Assembly (NCBI RefSeq): GCF_900102695.1
Contig: NZ_FMVW01000011.1
Span: forward strand, 1-64,000
Length of the DNA stretch: 64,000 nucleotides
DNA from: Afifella marina DSM 2698
Lineage (GTDB): Bacteria > Pseudomonadota > Alphaproteobacteria > Rhizobiales > Afifellaceae
Direction of reading: 5' to 3'
The notes under the pieces were generated by a model. The model was not told the origin of the DNA. It did not search any database and worked only from the letters and a program-made list of their open reading frames with translations. Made by a program: the position numbers and the translations under genes. Shown here piece after piece: positions 37,374 through 47,056 of the stretch; positions within the stretch are counted from its first letter, which is position 1, and each line of letters begins with the position of its first letter.

Positions 37374-37586
37374 TCAGGCGCGCAGGTCGAAATCCAGGAT
37401 CGCCATCGAGAAGTTGTAGGAGAGATCCTCATCCTCATCGTCCCGGAAGATGAGGCCGACGAATTCCTCGCCGACGAACACCTCCGCCGAATCGTCCTTC
37501 CGCGGCCGAGCCTTCACCTGGATCTTCTCGTTGTCGAAAAGCCTCTGCAGGTAGGCCTGGAGTTTTTTCAGTTCGTCGATGCTCAA
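37374..37586 (-). CDS. DUF3126 family protein
   Basis: A 70-residue acidic protein. ELKKLQAYLQRLFDN and AEVFVGEEFVGLIFRDDEDEDLSYNF mark the alphaproteobacterial DUF3126 family; its function is unknown. The start is TTG 37586 because AAAGGG lies 7 bases before it and homologues begin here; the frame stays open to 37643. cysE lies 62 bases upstream on the same strand, a linkage I recall from other Rhizobiales. Confidence 0.85.
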   Translation of the reverse strand: MSIDELKKLQAYLQRLFDNEKIQVKARPRKDDSAEVFVGEEFVGLIFRDDEDEDLSYNFSMAILDFDLRA

Positions 37587-37648
37587 CGCGACACCCTTTA
37601 ACTTGGTTTGGCCCGTCCTGACATAACGAGGGGCCGATCTCAACCGGC

Positions 37649-38494
37649 TCAGCCGGAAACGTCGTCGCTGCCCTGCTCCGCCTCGCGCAGGAGCTGATCC
37701 ATGGAACGACCGGGTTCATCGCGGCCCGCTTTTCCAACGATTCGCGCCGGCACGCCCGCAACCGTCACCATCGGCGGCACCGGTTTCAACACGACCGACC
37801 CGGCCGCCACACGCGAGCAATGCCCGATTTCGATATTGCCGAGAACCTCGGCGCCGGCGCCGATGAGGACGCCGTGACGAATCTTGGGATGACGGTCCCC
37901 ACAGGATTTTCCAGTCCCACCGAGTGTCACGTTCTGGAGGATCGAGACATCGTCTTCGATCACGGCAGTGGAGCCGATCACGATACCAGTCGCGTGATCG
38001 ATGAAGATCCCCCGTCCGAGAGGCACGGCCGGATGAATATCAACCTGGAAAACTTCCGAAGCCCGGCTTTGCAGGTAGAGCGCGTAATCCTTGTGACCTT
38101 GCTGCCAAAGCCAATGCGCCAGCCGGTGCGACTGGATCGCGTGGAAACCTTTGAAATAGAGCACCGGCTCAATCAGCCGTTCACATGCCGGATCGCGGTC
38201 ATAAACGGCCATCAGATCGATGCGCAGAACCTCCGACAGTTCCGGCTGATCCTCATACATCTCACCGAAAGACCGGATAATTTGTCCTGTCGAAATGCCG
38301 GGATGGCGCAGCCTGTCACCGACACGATGGGCGACCGCATCCTCCAGCCGCGGATAGTTCAAGATCGTCGAATAGATGAAGGCGGCCAGCACGGTCTCGC
38401 GGGCGACAATGTCTTCGGCTTCGCGGCGAAGCTGAGCCCAGACCGGATCGACCGTTTCGGCTCCCGAGCTCAGGCGGGTTTGTTCGACAGCCAT
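37649..38494 (-). CDS. cysE: Serine O-acetyltransferase
   Basis: A 281-residue enzyme that acetylates L-serine with acetyl-CoA, first step of cysteine synthesis. The helical N-terminal domain (REAEDIVARETVLAAFIY) is followed by the left-handed beta-helix with IFIDHATGIVIGSTAVIEDD, NVTLGGTGKSCGDRHPKI and VLIGAGAEVLGNIEIG. The C-terminal tail is long; the usual feedback inhibition by cysteine cannot be read from sequence. Confidence 0.97.
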   Translation of the reverse strand: MAVEQTRLSSGAETVDPVWAQLRREAEDIVARETVLAAFIYSTILNYPRLEDAVAHRVGDRLRHPGISTGQIIRSFGEMYEDQPELSEVLRIDLMAVYDRDPACERLIEPVLYFKGFHAIQSHRLAHWLWQQGHKDYALYLQSRASEVFQVDIHPAVPLGRGIFIDHATGIVIGSTAVIEDDVSILQNVTLGGTGKSCGDRHPKIRHGVLIGAGAEVLGNIEIGHCSRVAAGSVVLKPVPPMVTVAGVPARIVGKAGRDEPGRSMDQLLREAEQGSDDVSG

Positions 38495-38736
38495 ATCGGC
38501 TCCTCTCGCTACGTCACGATCCGGTTGTCCGGCGCCCGGATATCTGGTGCGGCGCGCTCAGTTTGCCAGAGAGATCATGCAGGCTCTCTCTGCCGTCACC
38601 ACCGCTCCCGCGGGCCACGCACCGTGTTATATAGCTTCCAATGAAAATCAGCATATGCTGGCCCGACCCGGGGTCAACAGCTCCCTGACATGATCGGCGC
38701 CGGTTCGCACCGTTTGCCCACCACTCTCGGACGCCG

Positions 38737-39501
38737 CTAGGCCACTTTGCGAAGGCTCTCCAGGAACTCCAAGACCGCCGCCTTGGTCGCCTTGTCCCCA
38801 ACCGCGCGCATGTGGTCACGCCGCGGGATGATCGCCGTCTCGGCGCCGGGGATGAGTTTTGCCAGCGCTTCCGGATCGCCGGCCACCTCATCCTCAGACC
38901 CCACAACGATGAGCACAGGCATGGTGAGCTTGCCAAGCATGTCGGGAGTAAGGTTTTCGCGGCCGGCCTCCATACAGGCGGCAAGCGCCAGGAGATCCGA
39001 CCCGGTCTGTTCGGCGAAGACACGAAATCCTTTTGCGGTTTCGCCAACGACTTCTTCCATGGAGGCAGCACGCATGCCGGCTGCAACGTCATCGGCCTCG
39101 CCGAATCCCTGGACGAGCTGATCTCCGAGCCCGCCGATGATGAGGGCTTCGACCTTCTGAGGCGCTCCGACGGCAAGGTGCGTCGCGATCCGCGCGCCCA
39201 TCGAATAGCCCATCATGAGGGCGCGTTCGATGCCGAGATGATCGAGAAGCTCCAGCATGTCCCGTCCCATCCGCTCCATGCCGTAGGCATCGGCCGAATG
39301 CGGCGCGTCGGACCAGCCATGCCCGCGATTGTCAGGCGCAATCACGCGATATCCGGCCTCATTGAAGGCCTGCACCCAGCCGGTGGACTGCCAGTTGACC
39401 CGATGGCTCGAAGCGAAGCCATGGATAAGGAGGAGTGGTTCGCCCTCTCCCTGGTCGAGATAGGCGATGGCAAGGCCGTCTGACGTTTCAAAGGAGGGCA
39501 T
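38737..39501 (-). CDS. Alpha/beta-fold hydrolase
   Basis: A 254-residue serine hydrolase. The oxyanion region LLIHGFASSHRVNW, nucleophile elbow MGYSMGARI and the C-terminal RRDHMRAVGD with its histidine make up the expected triad, with the acid in VVGSEDEVAG. The substrate is unknown. It is encoded alone, 242 bases downstream of nothing but intergenic sequence preceding cysE. Confidence 0.88.
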   Translation of the reverse strand: MPSFETSDGLAIAYLDQGEGEPLLLIHGFASSHRVNWQSTGWVQAFNEAGYRVIAPDNRGHGWSDAPHSADAYGMERMGRDMLELLDHLGIERALMMGYSMGARIATHLAVGAPQKVEALIIGGLGDQLVQGFGEADDVAAGMRAASMEEVVGETAKGFRVFAEQTGSDLLALAACMEAGRENLTPDMLGKLTMPVLIVVGSEDEVAGDPEALAKLIPGAETAIIPRRDHMRAVGDKATKAAVLEFLESLRKVA

Positions 39502-39671
39502 GAGATTGATGGACGTGTGAATGGATCATGCCGCCGCTTAGCCCCTCATGCTGCGGACGGTCAACGCGAAGCACAAGCGGACATCTCGACGAGCCGGCAT
39601 TTTGGCGTTGGCCCGCCGCCCTTGCACGCCTATGTTCCGCAAACCGACAACAACGCACAGGACGAGTGACG

Positions 39672-39908
39672 ATGGCGGAGAACGTGGTTCCGCATTTTCA
39701 TAATACCGGCGGAGTGGAGGCGATTTCTGTGGGCGCCAGCGAGTTCATGTGCATCGGCGCGCTGCCCTCGTTCGACCATCCGCACGTTTTCCTCGACATG
39801 GGCGACGAGCACGAAATCATCTGCCCGTACTGCTCGACCCTCTACAAGCTCGATCGTTCGCTCAGCCCCAAGCAGGCGCGGCCGGCCGAAGCCGTTTACC
39901 AGGAATGA
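39672..39908 (+). CDS. Zinc-finger protein of the NDUFS6/zf-CHCC family
   Basis: A 78-residue protein with the metal set C27, H38, C51 and C54 (FMCIGA, HPHVF, ICPYCSTLY). It resembles the C-terminal zinc domain of the NDUFS6 subunit of complex I, and small alphaproteobacterial homologues exist as separate genes. Start ATG 39672 is the first that fits the family; the frame is open to 39528. The flavin monooxygenase starts 45 bases later. Confidence 0.88.
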   Translation: MAENVVPHFHNTGGVEAISVGASEFMCIGALPSFDHPHVFLDMGDEHEIICPYCSTLYKLDRSLSPKQARPAEAVYQE

Positions 39909-39953
39909 GGCTGCAGGGGAGCATGGGCACCCGCCCCTGCCCTTCCTTATAAG

Positions 39954-41090
39954 ATGCGTGTCGCCGTCATCGGAGCCGGCATCTCCGGCCTGACTTTCGC
40001 GCTTTCGCTGGCACGCAAGGGCTTCGAGCTCGATCTCTTCGAGCGTGCCGAAACGTTGGAAGAAGTGGGCGCCGGCATCCAATTGTCGCCCAACGCCTCT
40101 CGCCTTCTCCTCGCGCTCGGCCTGGGGGAGGAATTGAGGAGATGCGTCGTTGCGCCCGATAAGCTGCAGATCGGCAACGGTCAGCGCCTCAACCTTCTGG
40201 CGGCCCTGCCCTTGGGAGAATGGGCGCAGGCGCGCTACGGCGCGCCTTATTGGCTCGTTCATCGCGCCGACCTGCAGGACGTTTTGCTGAAGGCGGTTCG
40301 CAAAGAGGCCTCGGTGCGCCTTCATCTCGGCGCAGGTGTGGAGGCTTTTGACGCGCAAGAAAGCGGTGTCGCCTTCGAGGCTGCAGGTAAGGAAAATCAC
40401 GCCGATCTCGTCGTCGGTGCAGATGGCCTTCGCTCGGTAGTTCGCCGAAAGCTCGTCTCAGGGGCTGAGCCCTCCCCCTCGACACATGTCGCCTGGCGCG
40501 TGAGCATCGACGTCGCGGCCGCACCCGACTGGCTCGACACGAGCTGCACCACGTTATGGATGGGCCCCGGCTGGCACGTCGTTCACTATCCGATCAGGCG
40601 GGGCGAGCGCCTCAACATCGTGGCAATCGAGCCGCAAAAAGCGACCGGACCATCGGGCCCTGTACTCTTTCATGCGGCATCCGAAATCGCCACGTTCTTC
40701 GCCTCTGAAACCCTGCGCGAGAAATGGCTGCCCTGGCCGCTCCAAACCGTCGACCCGAGCCTTGCCTGGGCAAAAGGTCGTGCCGTTCTCCTCGGCGACG
40801 CCGCCCATGCCATGCTGCCGACGGCCGCCCAGGGAGGCGCGATGGGGATCGAGGATGCAGCGACGCTTTCCGCCGAGCTCGCGCGCGACGGAGCGCTGGC
40901 TGGGCAACTCGCCCGTTACGAGCTCGCGCGCAAGCCACGCGTCCGTAAGGTTGTATCCATGGCGGAGAGCAATCTCCAGATTTACACCATGCCCAGTCTC
41001 GTCGCGGGCCTCAGGAACACTGCGCTTCTGGCACTTCCCGGCGAAGTTTTGATGCGCCGCCAGGATTGGCTATATTCTTTTACCGCCTAA
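39954..41090 (+). CDS. FAD-dependent monooxygenase
   Basis: A 378-residue group A flavoprotein hydroxylase. The FAD motif GAGISGLTFALSL is at the N-terminus, the DG motif LVVGADGLRSVVRRK in the middle, and GDAAHAMLPTAAQGGAMGIED near the C-terminus. It resembles salicylate hydroxylase-type enzymes that hydroxylate aromatics with NAD(P)H; in Rhizobiales such a gene is often near the zinc-finger gene. The substrate is not deducible. Confidence 0.88.
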   Translation: MRVAVIGAGISGLTFALSLARKGFELDLFERAETLEEVGAGIQLSPNASRLLLALGLGEELRRCVVAPDKLQIGNGQRLNLLAALPLGEWAQARYGAPYWLVHRADLQDVLLKAVRKEASVRLHLGAGVEAFDAQESGVAFEAAGKENHADLVVGADGLRSVVRRKLVSGAEPSPSTHVAWRVSIDVAAAPDWLDTSCTTLWMGPGWHVVHYPIRRGERLNIVAIEPQKATGPSGPVLFHAASEIATFFASETLREKWLPWPLQTVDPSLAWAKGRAVLLGDAAHAMLPTAAQGGAMGIEDAATLSAELARDGALAGQLARYELARKPRVRKVVSMAESNLQIYTMPSLVAGLRNTALLALPGEVLMRRQDWLYSFTA

Positions 41091-41229
41091 GCATTTCGGC
41101 GAGTTATACATCTCCGCAATCGGAACCCGATCGACCACTTAACGTTGTCGGGTGGTAACGGCCGCGCGAACGGCTTCCACACACATCCGCGCGGCCTCAA
41201 TAGCATCCGAGATGCAAGGAGATTACTAT

Positions 41230-42978
41230 ATGATCCGCACATTGATGGCGAGTACGGCGATTGCCGCACTGTTGACCACCGGCGCGATCGCCCAGACGCA
41301 GCCGGCCAATCAGAACGAGACCACGCAGGCTCAGTCGACCACCGAGGGCGTCAAGACGCAGCAGAAGCAGGGCGAAGATCTCGCCTCCTCGTGGATGGGC
41401 CAGACCGTCTACTCCTCGGCCGGATCGGACGCTGAAGAAGTCGGCGACATCGACGATCTTCTCGTCGACGAGAACGGCAATATCACCGCGGCCATTATCG
41501 GCGTCGGCGGCTTTCTCGGCCTGGGCGAAAAAGAAGTCGCCCTCGACTACGATCAGTTTCAGGTGACACAGGACCAGAACGGCGAAATGCGCCTGGTCGT
41601 GGATGCCACCGAAGAAGAGCTGAAGAACGCTCCTGAATTCCAGGAGAATGACAATCAGCGCAGCTACGCGAAGATGCAGAAAGACGGTGGCACCGACAGC
41701 GCGAGCTCCACGGATGCCTCGTCGACGACCGCCTCTTCGGCTGGCGCTGCAAGCGGGTCCATGACCAAGGATCAATCGCAGCAGGCCGCCTCCAGCACCA
41801 CGACCACGAACGACAGCGCCACAAATAACAGCGCCACAAATAACAGCGCGATGAGCGGCCAGGATCGGCAGACGGCGTTTGCTCAGCCGGAGCAGGGCGA
41901 AACGCGCCTGAGCGACTGGATTGGTCGAGAAGTGTACTCGTCCGCGAGCGGACAGGGCGCAATGGGCGCAGGTTCAACCGACAGCGATGCTCGCCAGCGC
42001 CAGCAGCAGGCTCTGCAGAACAACACTGACAGCGGTCAGGCGAGCGGTGCTATGGGCGAGCGCGACACCATGGCGAGCGGCGAACCCGTCACCGACATGC
42101 AGGATCGCGTGAAGACCGACGCCTCCGGCCAGACGACGGCCATGGGCACGAGCGAAACGGCGTCCGGCGACAGCACTGATCAGCAGATGGCGACGAATCG
42201 TCCGGCTTCGGCAACAGGCGATGCAGCGACGGGCAGCAATGCTGGCCAAAACGAAACACTCGCTGCAAATCCGAACGATCAGCAGCAGAGCGTGGGTGAG
42301 ATCAACGACGTCATTCTTGCCGACAACGGCAAGATCGATTCGATCGTGATCGACGTCGGCGGGTTCCTCGGCGTAGGCGAGAAGCCTGTGGCCGTCAAAT
42401 TCGACCAGGTCGAGATGACCCAGGCCTCGAACGAGAATGAGCCTCGCCTCACAATCCCGATGACGCGCGCCGATCTGGAGAACGCGCCGAAGTGGGATAT
42501 GTCCGACCAGGAAGGCAATGTCGCCAGCAACACCAGCGACATGAATGGCGATACGACGGGCTCGCAGACCGCTCAGAACAGCCAGTCAGACACCACCAAG
42601 TCGGGCATGAAGGAAAGTGCTGGCGCAGGCTCCATGACCACCGCTTCGCGTGATCAGAGCGACATGGGCTCCAGCAAGTCCACTCCGGGCGGTGCACAGC
42701 CCAGCGGAATGAGCGCTGAGGACATCATGGGCGCGACCGTCTATGGCAGCAATGATGAGAGCGTCGGTGATATCGACGACGTGATCGTCGGCCAGAATGG
42801 CGATGTCCGTGCCGTGATCATTGATGTTGGCGGCTTCCTGGGTATCGGCGAGAAGCCGGTGGCGGTCGAGTACGATACGCTCAACGTCCAGAAGGACGCG
42901 AACGGCGAAACCCGCTATTCGATCAACGCCACCCAGAATCAGCTGGAAGATGCGCCGGAATACGAAGACGCGCAGTAA
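41230..42978 (+). CDS. Secreted protein with three PRC-barrel units and low-complexity linkers
   Basis: A 582-residue exported protein. The signal peptide ends near AIAQ (residue 22). PRC-barrel unit 1 is at about 53-137, unit 2 at 228-422 and unit 3 at 497-578, each with the core VGDIDDVIV and IDVGGFLGIGEKPVAV pattern. Unit 2 is interrupted: its first strand DWIGREVYSSAS (229-240) is parted from VGEINDVIL by about 113 residues rich in Ala, Gly, Ser, Thr, Gln and Asp. Similar linkers join the units. AAGGAG 8 bases before ATG 41230 fixes the start. PRC-barrels occur in RimM and photosynthetic reaction centres; envelope-located repeats have no known role. Confidence 0.85.
   Translation: MIRTLMASTAIAALLTTGAIAQTQPANQNETTQAQSTTEGVKTQQKQGEDLASSWMGQTVYSSAGSDAEEVGDIDDLLVDENGNITAAIIGVGGFLGLGEKEVALDYDQFQVTQDQNGEMRLVVDATEEELKNAPEFQENDNQRSYAKMQKDGGTDSASSTDASSTTASSAGAASGSMTKDQSQQAASSTTTTNDSATNNSATNNSAMSGQDRQTAFAQPEQGETRLSDWIGREVYSSASGQGAMGAGSTDSDARQRQQQALQNNTDSGQASGAMGERDTMASGEPVTDMQDRVKTDASGQTTAMGTSETASGDSTDQQMATNRPASATGDAATGSNAGQNETLAANPNDQQQSVGEINDVILADNGKIDSIVIDVGGFLGVGEKPVAVKFDQVEMTQASNENEPRLTIPMTRADLENAPKWDMSDQEGNVASNTSDMNGDTTGSQTAQNSQSDTTKSGMKESAGAGSMTTASRDQSDMGSSKSTPGGAQPSGMSAEDIMGATVYGSNDESVGDIDDVIVGQNGDVRAVIIDVGGFLGIGEKPVAVEYDTLNVQKDANGETRYSINATQNQLEDAPEYEDAQ
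41821..41850 (+). repeat. 15-base direct repeat inside the PRC-barrel gene
   Basis: ACAAATAACAGCGC(C/G) occurs twice in tandem and encodes the repeated peptide TNNSA within the low-complexity linker. It points to expansion by slippage. Confidence 0.8.
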
Positions 42979-43006
42979 GCTCCCAGCGTTCACTCAGACA
43001 GATGCG

Positions 43007-43038
43007 ACCCGTCGGCTCCGGCCGGCGGGTTTTTCTTT
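43007..43038 (+). terminator. Rho-independent terminator of the PRC-barrel gene
   Basis: A 10-base stem ACCCGTCGGC with GCCGGCGGGT (one G-T pair) and loop TCCG is followed by TTTTCTTT, 28 bases after the stop codon. Confidence 0.9.
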
Positions 43039-43200
43039 GTCGGACTGCCGAGGGGCAGCTCAGCCCCTTCCCTCTCCAGAGAGTATGGGGGGAGCCTGAG
43101 CGGTATTTGGGAGAACGCTCCCGACATCGACTGAGCGGCCGCGCGGCCTTCACCGGTCATAACGGCGAGGTGATGCAGCGCGACAGAGGAGATCGCGGGT

Positions 43201-43287
43201 TGGTGCGGGCGGCGGGACTCGAACCCGCATGGTTTTCCAACCGAGGGATTTTAAGTCCCTTGCGTCTACCTGTTCCGCCACGCCCGC
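43201..43287 (-). tRNA. tRNA-Leu (anticodon TAA)
   Basis: An 87-base class II tRNA. Acceptor GCGGGCG pairs with CGCCCGC, the anticodon stem-loop is GGGACTTAAAATCCC, a long variable arm (TCGGTTGGAAAACCA) follows, the T loop is GGTTCGAGTCC and CCA is encoded. It lies 51 bases downstream of trkH on the same strand. Confidence 0.97.
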
Positions 43288-43337
43288 GTGCGGCTCTTTG
43301 CCTAGCCGCGCTTATGACAGCCGGCAAGAGGCGTATC

Positions 43338-44786
43338 TCACCAGCGCCAGAAGGCCGGGTCGAAAAGCACCAAGACCGTAAAGAGCTCCAGCCGCCCAAG
43401 CACCATCGCAAAGGTCAGTGCGATCTTGGCGGCATCGGGAAGCGAAGAGAAATTGCCGGCCGGGCCCACGATCTCGCCAAGTCCAGGACCGACATTGCCG
43501 ACCGCGGTCACAGCCGAGGAAATGGCGGTGATGAAATCGAGACCGAGCGCCGCCAGGATCATCGTGATGATCACCGTGGTTCCGACATAAAGTGTCAGGA
43601 AGGCCAGAACCGAAGGCGGAACATCGGCCGGGATACGACGACCGGCATAACGCAGGGGATCGACGCGCGAAGGATGGGCGAGAAGCCTGATCTGGCGGCG
43701 AATGATCTCCCAAAGGATGACGAGACGGTAGATCTTGATGCCGCCGGCCGTGGAGCCGGTGCAGCCCCCCACATAGGTGAGCACGAAAAAGAGTCCGACC
43801 GAAAAGGTGCCGAGCTGCGTGTAGTCGAGCGAGGCATAGCCGGTGGTCGTCACCACGGAAACGACGTTGAAGGTGGAGTGGCGCAGCGCCTGGCCGAACG
43901 TGAACTCGCCCGTCAGCGTCAGCTGGACGGCAAGACCCGTACACACGATCAGCAGGAGACCGACGAGCGCAAGCACCTGCGGATCGCGCACGATCTCGTA
44001 AGGACGACCACGCAACGCGCCGATATAGGCGACGAACGGCATGGCCCCCGCCAGCATGAAGAAGCTTCCGGTCCAAAGAAGCTCCGGATTGTCGCCGAAA
44101 TAGCCGAAGGATGCGTCGTGGGTCGAAAATCCGCCGGTCGAAAGCGTCGTCATCGCATGGCAGATCGCATCGAAGAAGGTCATGCCGCCGGCCGCATAGG
44201 CGAGCGCGCAGAGGAGCGTCAGCCCGACATAAATTCCGCCGATCCAGGCGGCGAGATCGAACGACTTCGCCAGCACCTTCTCCGAGCGATCGGAGCTCTC
44301 GGCATGGAACAGCTGCATACCGCCGACCTTCAGGAACGGCAGCATGATGATAGCCATGACGACGATGCCGACGCCGCCGATCCATTGCAGGAGCGAGCGC
44401 CAGAGATGGATGCCGGGCGGCAGGCTGTCGAGGCCTGTGAGGACGGTGGAACCCGTCGTCGTCATGCCGGAGACCGTCTCGAAGAACGCATCGGCATAAT
44501 CGACATCGAGGCCAAGGAACGGCAGGGCCGCAAAACCCGGCAGCACGAACCACAGAACGGTGGTGAGAATGAAGGCCTGCTTGAGATTGAGGCCGAGCGG
44601 CTCTTCCTCGCGCCCCGCAATGGCGAAGACCGCGCCGACGAGCGCCGTCACCACGCCTGAGAGCGCAAACACCATCCAATCCGGATTGCCGGCCGAAAGA
44701 TCGACGAGGGCCGGCAGAATCATCACCACGCCGAGCGCCACCAGAAGGAGGCCGGTTATCGCCAGGATAGGTTGATACCGAAGCAA
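43338..44786 (-). CDS. trkH: TrkH-family potassium uptake protein
   Basis: A 482-residue membrane protein of the TrkH/KtrB group. It has the repeated helix-pore-helix units with filter-region sequences such as TVSGMTTTGSTVLTGLDSLP, CHAMTTLSTGGFSTHD and YVGGCTGSTAGGIKIYR, and ALGLDFITAISSAVTAVGNVGPG. It imports potassium at moderate affinity and normally works with TrkA, which is not in the window. Together with Kdp it gives the cell at least two potassium routes. Its start is 22 bases from the gpt stop, so gpt and trkH may share a transcript. Confidence 0.93.
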   Translation of the reverse strand: MLRYQPILAITGLLLVALGVVMILPALVDLSAGNPDWMVFALSGVVTALVGAVFAIAGREEEPLGLNLKQAFILTTVLWFVLPGFAALPFLGLDVDYADAFFETVSGMTTTGSTVLTGLDSLPPGIHLWRSLLQWIGGVGIVVMAIIMLPFLKVGGMQLFHAESSDRSEKVLAKSFDLAAWIGGIYVGLTLLCALAYAAGGMTFFDAICHAMTTLSTGGFSTHDASFGYFGDNPELLWTGSFFMLAGAMPFVAYIGALRGRPYEIVRDPQVLALVGLLLIVCTGLAVQLTLTGEFTFGQALRHSTFNVVSVVTTTGYASLDYTQLGTFSVGLFFVLTYVGGCTGSTAGGIKIYRLVILWEIIRRQIRLLAHPSRVDPLRYAGRRIPADVPPSVLAFLTLYVGTTVIITMILAALGLDFITAISSAVTAVGNVGPGLGEIVGPAGNFSSLPDAAKIALTFAMVLGRLELFTVLVLFDPAFWRW

Positions 44787-44808
44787 GGTGTCGCCTGCGC
44801 CTGTGGCG

Positions 44809-45306
44809 TCAGCTGGGTGCGCCGGAAATCGGCGGCTGGAAGCTCAGCCCCAGATCCCACGGGAAATAAATCCAGGTATCCTGGGACACTTCCGTAACGA
44901 ACGTATCGACCAGCGGGCGCCCTTTGGGTTTTGCATAGACCGTAGCGAAATGCGCATCCGGTAACATTTCTCGCACGATGGCGGCCGTCTTTCCGGTATC
45001 GACGAGGTCGTCGACGATCAGAACGCCCTTGCCGCCGGCGCCACCGAGATGGCGCACCTGTTCCGAAATCGGCTTCAGGACCTCGGTCGTGCCCTGCGTC
45101 TTGTAGTCGTGATAGGACGCGACGCAGACTGTCTCGATCAGCCGGATTTCAAGTTCGCGCGACACCACGGCCGCCGGCACGAGTCCGCCGCGCGTGATGC
45201 ACACGATCGCCTCGAAGGGGCCAGCGCCGGCGAGCCGCCAGGTCAGCGCCCGCGCGTCGCGATGAAACTGCTCCCAGGAAACCGGGAAGGCCTTTTCTTG
45301 CACCAT
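44809..45306 (-). CDS. gpt: Xanthine-guanine phosphoribosyltransferase
   Basis: A 165-residue type I phosphoribosyltransferase for purine salvage. The PRPP-binding motif [15 protein letters not shown] is clear, with [20 protein letters not shown] before it and the C-terminal TWIYFPWD typical of Gpt. It converts xanthine, guanine or hypoxanthine to the monophosphate at the membrane face. The CinA-like gene lies 24 bases upstream on the same strand. Confidence 0.95.
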   Translation of the reverse strand: MVQEKAFPVSWEQFHRDARALTWRLAGAGPFEAIVCITRGGLVPAAVVSRELEIRLIETVCVASYHDYKTQGTTEVLKPISEQVRHLGGAGGKGVLIVDDLVDTGKTAAIVREMLPDAHFATVYAKPKGRPLVDTFVTEVSQDTWIYFPWDLGLSFQPPISGAPS

Positions 45307-45330
45307 ATCTCTCTCGTTCTTTCCGGCCTC

Positions 45331-46092
45331 TTATCCGCTTTGCAGGCGGCTTTCCACGGCCTCGGCCGCCTTTTTTAGCGCGTCGGCATCGCGCGAGCGG
45401 ATCACGATGCGGGTCGTGAAGCGGCTCCCGTCCTGGTAGGGGTAGGATCCGAAACGCACCTCAGGGTGCTCGTCCTGAAGATCGGAGAGCCAATCTGCGA
45501 TCTCTCCTTCCCCGCGTCCTGCCTCGATCGTCACAGACATGATCTTCGCGGCATGCGGCAATGTGGGCGCAAGTGCCGCAAGCATCGCCTCCATCACGGC
45601 CGGCACGCCCGCCATCACATAGACGTTGCCGATCTTGAAGCCGGGCGCGCCCGAGACCGCATTGGCGATGAGGTCGGCGCCTTCCGGTGTTCGCGCCATT
45701 CGAAGACGCGCCTCGTTGAGCTCCCAGCCGCGCGCCTCGGCCCGCTCCCGCAAGATCCGAACCGCCTCGGGATGATGAATGAGCGGACGATCGAACGCGC
45801 TTGCAACTGCATCGGCGGTGATATCGTCGTGCGTCGGCCCGATACCGCCGGAGGTGAAGACGATGTCGTACGCTGCCGACAGCGCCTGCAGCGCCGCAAC
45901 GATCGCGTGCTTCTGATCGCCGACGATCCGCACTTCCTCCAGGTCGATACCGAGGTCGGTGCAGAAATCGGCGAGCGTGCCGATGTTCTTGTCCTTGGTG
46001 CGGCCCGACAGGATCTCGTCGCCGATCACCAGCATGGCTGCCCGGGGTGCAGCCCCGGTCGGATGTGCGGTATTCGCTTCGATCTCGCTCAT
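45331..46092 (-). CDS. CinA-like molybdopterin-binding-domain protein
   Basis: About 253 residues, with the MoCF/MoaB-like domain of competence/damage-inducible protein CinA: AAMLVIGDEILSGRTKDKN, FTSGGIGPTHDDITADAVA and VAGVPAVMEAML. The C-terminal PncC nicotinamide deamidase domain of full CinA is missing. Related proteins are annotated as molybdopterin-binding or ADP-ribose hydrolases. Start 46092 is set by homology; the frame reaches 46182 but has no conserved sequence there. It is divergent from map. Confidence 0.85.
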   Translation of the reverse strand: MSEIEANTAHPTGAAPRAAMLVIGDEILSGRTKDKNIGTLADFCTDLGIDLEEVRIVGDQKHAIVAALQALSAAYDIVFTSGGIGPTHDDITADAVASAFDRPLIHHPEAVRILRERAEARGWELNEARLRMARTPEGADLIANAVSGAPGFKIGNVYVMAGVPAVMEAMLAALAPTLPHAAKIMSVTIEAGRGEGEIADWLSDLQDEHPEVRFGSYPYQDGSRFTTRIVIRSRDADALKKAAEAVESRLQSG

Positions 46093-46183
46093 TGAGACTG
46101 AGTGCCCTTTGTCGTAGCTGCCGGCAAGTCCAATCTGGCTTGCCGCCGGCCCCTTCCCCATATGGAAGCCGAAATGCTCCATC

Positions 46184-46200
46184 GCCCCTTTAAAAGGGGC
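46184..46200. repeat. Inverted repeat in the cinA-like/map intergenic region
   Basis: GCCCCTT and AAGGGGC surround TAA, a 7-base perfect arm pair lying in the divergent gap, 45 bases before map. It could be an operator or a transcript hairpin. Confidence 0.5.
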
Positions 46201-46245
46201 GCCTCAATCGGCTAGCTTGTCGCCGAATAAGGACGGTTCCATCCT

Positions 46246-47049
46246 ATGCAGAACGCACTTTCAGGCCAGCGCGAAAAGGCCTCCATCCATACCTACGGCG
46301 AGGAAGGTTTTGTCGGCATGCGCCGGGCCGGTCAGCTCGTCGCGACTTGCCTCGATGAATTGACCGAGCGCGTCAAACCGGGCGTCACCACTCAAGAGCT
46401 CGACGATTTCGTTTACGATTTCGCGCTTCAGCATGATGCGCTTCCGGCAACGCTCAATTATCGCGGCTACCGCAAGGCCTCGTGCATCTCGCTCAATCAC
46501 GTGGTCTGCCACGGCATTCCCAACGACAAGCCGCTGAAAGAGGGCGACATCGCCAATATCGATGTCACCTTCATCCTTGATGGTTGGCATGGCGATTCAA
46601 GCCGCATGTATGCGGTCGGCCAGATCAAGCGGGCGGCTGAACGGCTGATGGAGGTCACCTATGAGTGTCTCATGCGCGGGATCGACGCCGTCAAACCCGG
46701 GGCGACGCTCGGCGATATCGGTCACGCCATCCAAAGCTACGCGGAAGCCGAGCGCTGTTCGGTCGTGCGCGATTTCTGCGGCCACGGCGTCGGGCTGGCC
46801 TTCCACGAACCGCCGAACATCCTGCATTACGGGCGTCCCGGCGAGGGGCTAGCGCTCGAACCTGGGATGATCTTCACGATCGAGCCGATGATCAATCTCG
46901 GCCGCCCGCACGTCAAACTCTTGAACGACGGTTGGACGGCTGTCACCCGTGACAGGTCTCTCACCGCACAATACGAGCATTCCGTCGGGGTAACTGAGGA
47001 CGGGGTGGAAATCTTCACACTGTCGCCGGCCGGCTACGGCCGGCCCTGA
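46246..47049 (+). CDS. map: Methionine aminopeptidase, type I
   Basis: A 267-residue enzyme that removes initiator methionine. Metal ligands of the pita-bread fold are seen in [33 protein letters not shown] and [13 protein letters not shown] in [11 protein letters not shown] is also in place. The length is standard for type Ia/b. It is followed 7 bases later by radC, giving a likely map-radC operon that also occurs in other Rhizobiales. Confidence 0.98.
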   Translation: MQNALSGQREKASIHTYGEEGFVGMRRAGQLVATCLDELTERVKPGVTTQELDDFVYDFALQHDALPATLNYRGYRKASCISLNHVVCHGIPNDKPLKEGDIANIDVTFILDGWHGDSSRMYAVGQIKRAAERLMEVTYECLMRGIDAVKPGATLGDIGHAIQSYAEAERCSVVRDFCGHGVGLAFHEPPNILHYGRPGEGLALEPGMIFTIEPMINLGRPHVKLLNDGWTAVTRDRSLTAQYEHSVGVTEDGVEIFTLSPAGYGRP

Positions 47050-47056
47050 GACGTCC

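Noticed and set aside
43043-43200. A long plus-strand frame through tRNA-Leu and trkH (43002-44660)
   Set aside because: It reads through a tRNA and antisense to trkH, so it cannot be a real gene.
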